This document shows, piece by piece, positions 35,594 to 39,386 of a stretch of DNA of 39,386 nt. How positions within the stretch are numbered: the stretch's first letter is position 1; every line of letters begins with the position of its first letter. This stretch comes from JAQIBY01 sp964418565 (GTDB taxonomy: Bacteria > Bacteroidota > Bacteroidia > Bacteroidales > ML635J-15): the NCBI GenBank assembly GCA_964418565.1, contig CAYQMB010000015.1, positions 1-39,386 on the forward strand, read 5' to 3'. The translations under genes were made by a program, and so were the position numbers. A model generated the notes under the pieces. It did not search any database and was not told the DNA's origin. It saw only the letters and a list, made by a program, of their open reading frames with translations.

Positions 35594-38230
35594 ATGAACA
35601 TTCCAAGCAAGTACAGTCCGGAACAAGCAGAAAAAAAATGGTATAAATACTGGATGGATAAGGGATTTTTTCATTCCGAACCCGATGAGAGAGAGCCATA
35701 CGTAAATGTGATACCCCCGCCAAACGTAACCGGCGTTTTACACATGGGACACATGCTCAACAATACCATACAGGACATTCTGGTACGCCGTGCACGCATG
35801 CTTGGAAAAAATGCCGTATGGGTACCCGGAACTGACCATGCCTCCATTGCCACCGAAGCAAAAGTTGTTGCAAAACTCCGCAACGAAGGCATCAACAAAG
35901 CCAACCTCAGCCGTGATGAATTCATGGAGCACGCATGGGAATGGAAAGAAAAACACGGTGGTATCATTCTTGACCAGCTTAAAAAACTGGGCGCCAGTTG
36001 CGACTGGGATCGCACCGCTTTCACCATGGACGAAGCACGCTCAGAATCCGTCATCAAGGTGTTTGTCGATTTGTACGAAAAAGGCCTGATCTACCGCGGT
36101 GTTCGCATGGTAAACTGGGATCCCGAAGCAAAAACAGCCGTCTCCGACGAAGAAGTGATTTACACCGAAGAACAATCCAAACTTTATTACGTCCGCTACC
36201 AGGTTGAAGGGAGCTCCGATGATTATGTAACCATTGCAACAACCCGCCCCGAAACCATACTTGGTGATACGGCCGTGTGCATAAATCCCAATGATGAGCG
36301 CTATACGCACCTGAAAGGCAAACGCGTGGTGGTTCCCATGGTTAACCGCATTGTTCCCATTGTTGAAGACGATTATGTCGATATGGAATTTGGTACCGGA
36401 TGCCTGAAAATCACACCCGCACACGATGTAAATGATTATCAGATCGGGCAAAAACACAACCTGCCATCAGTTGATATTTTCAATGATGACGGCACCCTCA
36501 GCGAAAAGGCCGAATTGTTTGTTGGCACCGACCGCTTTGAAGCCCGCAAACTGGCAGTTGAAGAGCTTGAACGCTCCGGTGCTCTGATAAAAACCGAGGA
36601 TTATACCAACAAAGTAGGGCGCAGCGAACGCACCAACTCTGTCATCGAGCCTAAATTGTCAATGCAGTGGTTTGTGGAGATGAAAAAACTTGCCAAACCG
36701 GCACTGGATGCGGTTATGGATGATGAAATACAAATCCATCCGCCCAAATTCAAAAACACCTACCGCCACTGGATGGAAAATGTGCGCGACTGGTGCATTT
36801 CCCGTCAGCTCTGGTGGGGACACCGCATACCCGCATGGTATCTGCCCGACAGCAATGAATACGTGGTAGCTGAAACCGAAGATGAAGCCCTGAAACTGGC
36901 CCGCAAAAAAACCGGAAACGAAAACCTCAGTCTCAGCGATCTCACCCAGGAAGAAGATGTGCTTGACACCTGGTTCAGCTCCTGGCTGTGGCCCATCTCT
37001 GTTTTTGATGGCATTCGGAACCCCGACAATAAGGAAATTCAGTACTACTACCCTACAAATGACCTGATCACAGCCCCCGAAATTCTCTTTTTCTGGGTAG
37101 CACGCATGATCATGGCCGGGTATGAATACCGCAACGAAAAACCATTTTCCAATGTCTATTTGCACGGCATTGTCCGGGACAGCCAGCGCCGGAAAATGTC
37201 AAAATCACTGGGTAACAGCCCCGACCCCATCGGTCTGATTGACAAGTACGGTGCCGACGGCGTGCGCATGGGCATGTTGCTTTGCTCCCCTGCCGGTGGT
37301 GATTTGCTTTACGAAGACAGCCTGCCCGAACAGGGACGCAACTTTGCCAACAAAATATGGAATGCATTCAGACTGGTAAAATCATGGGATGTGGATGAAA
37401 CCATCAGCCAGCCCGAGCCCGCTGCCAAAGCCGTTGAATGGTTTAATGAAAAACTCAACGACACCATCGCACGTCTGGATCAGCAATTCACCGATTTCAG
37501 GCTTTCCGAAGCGCTTATGACTGTCTACAGACTTTTCTGGGATGAATTCAGCGCCTGGTACCTTGAAAGCATCAAGCCCGCTTATCAAAAACCCATCGAC
37601 AAAACCACCCTCACAGCCACTATCGGCTACTTTGAAAGCCTGCTGAAACTGCTGCATCCATTTATGCCTTTCATTACCGAAGAAATCTGGCACCTCATCA
37701 GCGACCGCAAGGAGGAAGATTGCATCATGCTGGCTCAATGGCCCAAAGCAGGGAAGCCCAATGACAAACTGCTTAAGGAATTTGAATTCACCAAAGAGGT
37801 AATCAGCAATGTCCGCACCATTCGCAAGGACAAAAACATCCCGATGAAAACCGCTCTGGAGTTACAGATGATACCCCATCAGGCAACCTACACCGGCACA
37901 TTTGAACCCATTGTTACCAAACTCTGCAACTTGTCGGATTTCAGCAAAACCGACAGCAAAATTGAGGGGGCAGCCGGTTTCATGGTCAACACCAATGAGT
38001 ATTACGTTCCCCTCGGCGATCTTATCGACCCCAAAGAAGAAATCGCCAGACTTGAAAAAGACCTCAGCTACAACAAAGGATTTTTGAAAGGCGTGATGAA
38101 AAAACTCAGCAACGAGCGCTTTGTCAACAATGCCCCGGAACAGGTGGTTAACAAGGAAAAACAAAAGAAAGCCGATGCCGAGGAAAACATCCGCCTGATT
38201 GAAGAACAACTCAAAACTCTCAAAAAATAA
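35594..38230 (+). CDS. valS: Valine--tRNA ligase
   Basis: Class I aminoacyl-tRNA synthetase, 878 aa, full length. It charges tRNA-Val using ATP and edits mischarged Thr. The HIGH motif is HMGH (50-53) in PPPNVTGVLHMGH, and the KMSKS motif is at about 534-538. The CP1 editing domain is between (TIATTRPETILGDTAVCINP). The anticodon-binding helical domain follows (WNAFRLVKSWDV..., HPFMPFITEEIWH), then a C-terminal coiled-coil arm (PKEEIARLEKDLSYNKGFLKGVMKKL...). The start is supported by MNIPSKYSPEQAEKKWYKYW, the usual family N-terminus. Not in an operon with its neighbours. No T-box leader is seen. Confidence 0.98.
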   Translation: MNIPSKYSPEQAEKKWYKYWMDKGFFHSEPDEREPYVNVIPPPNVTGVLHMGHMLNNTIQDILVRRARMLGKNAVWVPGTDHASIATEAKVVAKLRNEGINKANLSRDEFMEHAWEWKEKHGGIILDQLKKLGASCDWDRTAFTMDEARSESVIKVFVDLYEKGLIYRGVRMVNWDPEAKTAVSDEEVIYTEEQSKLYYVRYQVEGSSDDYVTIATTRPETILGDTAVCINPNDERYTHLKGKRVVVPMVNRIVPIVEDDYVDMEFGTGCLKITPAHDVNDYQIGQKHNLPSVDIFNDDGTLSEKAELFVGTDRFEARKLAVEELERSGALIKTEDYTNKVGRSERTNSVIEPKLSMQWFVEMKKLAKPALDAVMDDEIQIHPPKFKNTYRHWMENVRDWCISRQLWWGHRIPAWYLPDSNEYVVAETEDEALKLARKKTGNENLSLSDLTQEEDVLDTWFSSWLWPISVFDGIRNPDNKEIQYYYPTNDLITAPEILFFWVARMIMAGYEYRNEKPFSNVYLHGIVRDSQRRKMSKSLGNSPDPIGLIDKYGADGVRMGMLLCSPAGGDLLYEDSLPEQGRNFANKIWNAFRLVKSWDVDETISQPEPAAKAVEWFNEKLNDTIARLDQQFTDFRLSEALMTVYRLFWDEFSAWYLESIKPAYQKPIDKTTLTATIGYFESLLKLLHPFMPFITEEIWHLISDRKEEDCIMLAQWPKAGKPNDKLLKEFEFTKEVISNVRTIRKDKNIPMKTALELQMIPHQATYTGTFEPIVTKLCNLSDFSKTDSKIEGAAGFMVNTNEYYVPLGDLIDPKEEIARLEKDLSYNKGFLKGVMKKLSNERFVNNAPEQVVNKEKQKKADAEENIRLIEEQLKTLKK

Positions 38231-38599
38231 CTACATTTCATGCTTAGGGCAGCCCCCCGAATCTATCGCTAAGCGAATAGTTCGGGGTCGGTCTGCCTGC
38301 CAGCCAGTGTTGCATTTTATTTTGTCGGCAGGCTGGCGGCTTCTATCTGCCCCCGCCGCCGGCATGTTCTGTATGGCCGGTACAGGGAGCTTCTCTGTAG
38401 CTCCTGTACCGGCACAGAAACATTGCCGCCGGCAGGTGCAGGATATACGCCTTCGCCCTGCTGCGGAAACATTACACGTGGCAAGCATAACGAACAAAAC
38501 TTAACTTTTGCATCTCCGGGGAAACAATTAAAGACCTGTTAATCATTTGTCCGTATCAACAATATTTTGCATATTCGGCATTCATAAAAGACAAGACTT
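38231..38599. repeat. Intergenic cluster of strong inverted repeats downstream of valS
   Basis: A 369-bp gap, GC-rich for about 240 bp, without a supported ORF. Hairpin 1: CCCCGAA (38255-38261) with TTCGGGG (38281-38287) and an inner imperfect CTATCGCT/AGCGAATAG pair. Hairpin 2: GCCAGCC/GGCTGGC arms around 38300-38339. Hairpin 3, the strongest: GCCGGTACAGGGAGCT (38376-38391) with AGCTCCTGTACCGGC (38399-38413), extended by GCCGGC-containing outer arms (about 38355-38372 and 38414-38433). No T-run follows, so these are not standard terminators. Shared words with the gap before valS suggest a REP- or MITE-like family. Confidence 0.6.
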
Positions 38600-39121
38600 A
38601 TGAATACAATTGAAGCAATAATGACACGCCGCAGTATCCATCAGTTTAAGGACACACCGGTAAGCGATAAACAAATAAAAACCATACTTGAAGCAGCAAT
38701 GAACGCACCCAGCGCCGGCGACGGACGTCCCTGGGAATTTGTGGTTGTAAAAAACCGAGAAAAGCTCAATCAACTGGCTGACAAGATTGATGAAGGCAAC
38801 GATATGTTCAAACAGGCACAGGCTGCCATCGTTATCCTTGGTGACAAATCAAAAGAAGGTTTTCCCGGTTTTTACCCACAGGATTGCTCATGCGCCGGAC
38901 AGAATATCTACCTTGCAGCACACGAACTCGGACTTGGTACTGTATGGATAGCAACCTGGAGCGTACCCCCACGCATCAAAGGTGTAAATGAAGTCGTCAA
39001 AACCCCTGATCATCTCGAACCCTTTGCTGTCTTCCCGCTCGGCGTTCCGGCTGAAGAACTGGGCCCCGAATACCGCTACGATGACAAAATGGTCCATTTT
39101 GAAGAATGGGCAAAAAAATAA
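38600..39121 (+). CDS. Nitroreductase-family FMN oxidoreductase
   Basis: A 173-aa flavoenzyme of the nitroreductase superfamily, at the short end of the family. FMN-binding features are MTRRSIHQFKDTPV (Arg-Arg-Ser phosphate contact) and NAPSAGDGRPWEFVVV. Later come AAIVILGD, CSCAGQNIYLAAHELGLGTVWIA (the dimer and flavin region) and the terminal AVFPLGVPAEE. It would transfer hydride from NAD(P)H to an unknown acceptor; many members act on quinones or nitro compounds, and in anaerobes ferredoxin is possible. The N-terminal Met is well placed just before the RRS motif. Monocistronic. Confidence 0.92.
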   Translation: MNTIEAIMTRRSIHQFKDTPVSDKQIKTILEAAMNAPSAGDGRPWEFVVVKNREKLNQLADKIDEGNDMFKQAQAAIVILGDKSKEGFPGFYPQDCSCAGQNIYLAAHELGLGTVWIATWSVPPRIKGVNEVVKTPDHLEPFAVFPLGVPAEELGPEYRYDDKMVHFEEWAKK

Positions 39122-39146
39122 ATTGACTCTATATATCGGTTGAAAG

Positions 39147-39216
39147 TTTGAAGTTTGAAGTTTGAAGTTTTAAAGTGCATTTTATAACTTCAAACTTCAA
39201 ACTTTAAACTTTAAAC
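39147..39216. repeat. Inverted heptamer tandem repeats between convergent genes
   Basis: TTTGAAG is repeated three times (39147-39167). After a 20-nt gap, CTTCAAA follows twice and CTTTAAA twice (39188-39215). The arms are complementary and would form a long AT-rich hairpin that could act as a bidirectional terminator. It lies between the nitroreductase stop and the stop of the minus-strand T9SS gene. Confidence 0.7.
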
Positions 39217-39386
39217 TTATTTCACAATCAGTTTTTTGCTTAGGTTATATTCATTGCTGATGAGTTTTATGTGATACAATCCTTTTTCCAGATTTCTGAG
39301 GGTAAGGTGGTGGGTGCTGCCGGAGATTTGTGTTTGCTGCACGAGGCGGCCGCTGCTGTCGTAGAGCCATAATCTTGCGTTTTGGG
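39217..39386 (-). CDS. T9SS type A sorting domain protein, 3' end only
   Basis: Only the last 56 codons are in the window; the stop (TAA) is at 39217-39219 and the frame is open to the right edge. The translation contains RLWLYDSSGRLVQQ, then HHLTLRNLEKGLYHIKL and ends SKKLIVK, the second half of a Por secretion system C-terminal sorting domain. The PNP-type start of the domain and the cargo part lie outside. The protein would be exported by the T9SS and processed at the outer membrane. Confidence 0.85.
   Translation of the reverse strand, partial: QNARLWLYDSSGRLVQQTQISGSTHHLTLRNLEKGLYHIKLISNEYNLSKKLIVK

Noticed and set aside
38255..38287. CCCCGAA/TTCGGGG hairpin as the valS terminator
   Set aside because: No T-run follows; it fits better as part of the inverted-repeat cluster.
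38199..38504. ORFs of 88-101 aa in the gap after valS
   Set aside because: They overlap the end of valS or read through the inverted repeats, with Arg/Ala/Cys/Pro-rich translations typical of non-coding GC-rich hairpins.

Overview
The window comes from a Bacteroidota chromosome, probably a free-living and possibly marine Bacteroidia or Marinilabiliales-like lineage. The evidence is type IX secretion system (T9SS) cargo of both C-terminal classes (CHU_C/type B and Por/type A), three PorP/SprF-family proteins, SprB adhesion modules, a MuiA/DUF4139 protein, and promoter-like sites of the Bacteroidota form TTTG-N20-TAnnTTTG. I cannot assign a genus. No rRNA, tRNA, IS element, prophage or CRISPR array was seen.

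Layout. 1-917 holds the 3' part of an MFS transporter gene. It converges on a two-gene minus-strand operon of tandem ClC-family chloride proteins with CBS domains (914-4473). After a 347-bp intergenic stretch comes the main feature, a 20-kb plus-strand adhesin region (4821-24999). It contains a small secreted protein, a 1326-aa SprB-module protein with CHU_C tail plus a PorP/SprF protein, then a giant SprB-like adhesin of about 4200 aa followed by two more PorP/SprF proteins. Terminators then separate pepD (minus), a lipoprotein, an orphan NarL/LuxR response regulator, and a GNAT acetyltransferase-PLP racemase operon with a good promoter. Next come a minus-strand operon of a small type A T9SS cargo and a tail-fibre-like secreted protein, a MuiA-family protein, a small outer-membrane barrel, an alpha/beta hydrolase, valS, a nitroreductase, and the 3' end of another type A T9SS cargo gene at the right edge.

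How the genes work together. The adhesin region looks like two cargo-plus-helper units. In Flavobacterium johnsoniae the giant adhesin SprB carries a type B C-terminal domain and needs the PorP-like SprF for secretion. Here each type B cargo is followed within 2-4 bp by a PorP/SprF gene.

Most notable observations. The giant adhesin starts with 20 Ig-like modules whose first cysteine codons are spaced exactly 234 bp apart with no indel over 4.4 kb. Modules nine apart resemble each other, and the array has almost no Lys or Arg. Its SprB-module half contains a four-module higher-order repeat, about 970 bp long and present three times, with a recurring reciprocal loss of cysteines in adjacent modules. 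Both ClC proteins have Val where proton-coupled ClC exchangers have the internal proton glutamate.
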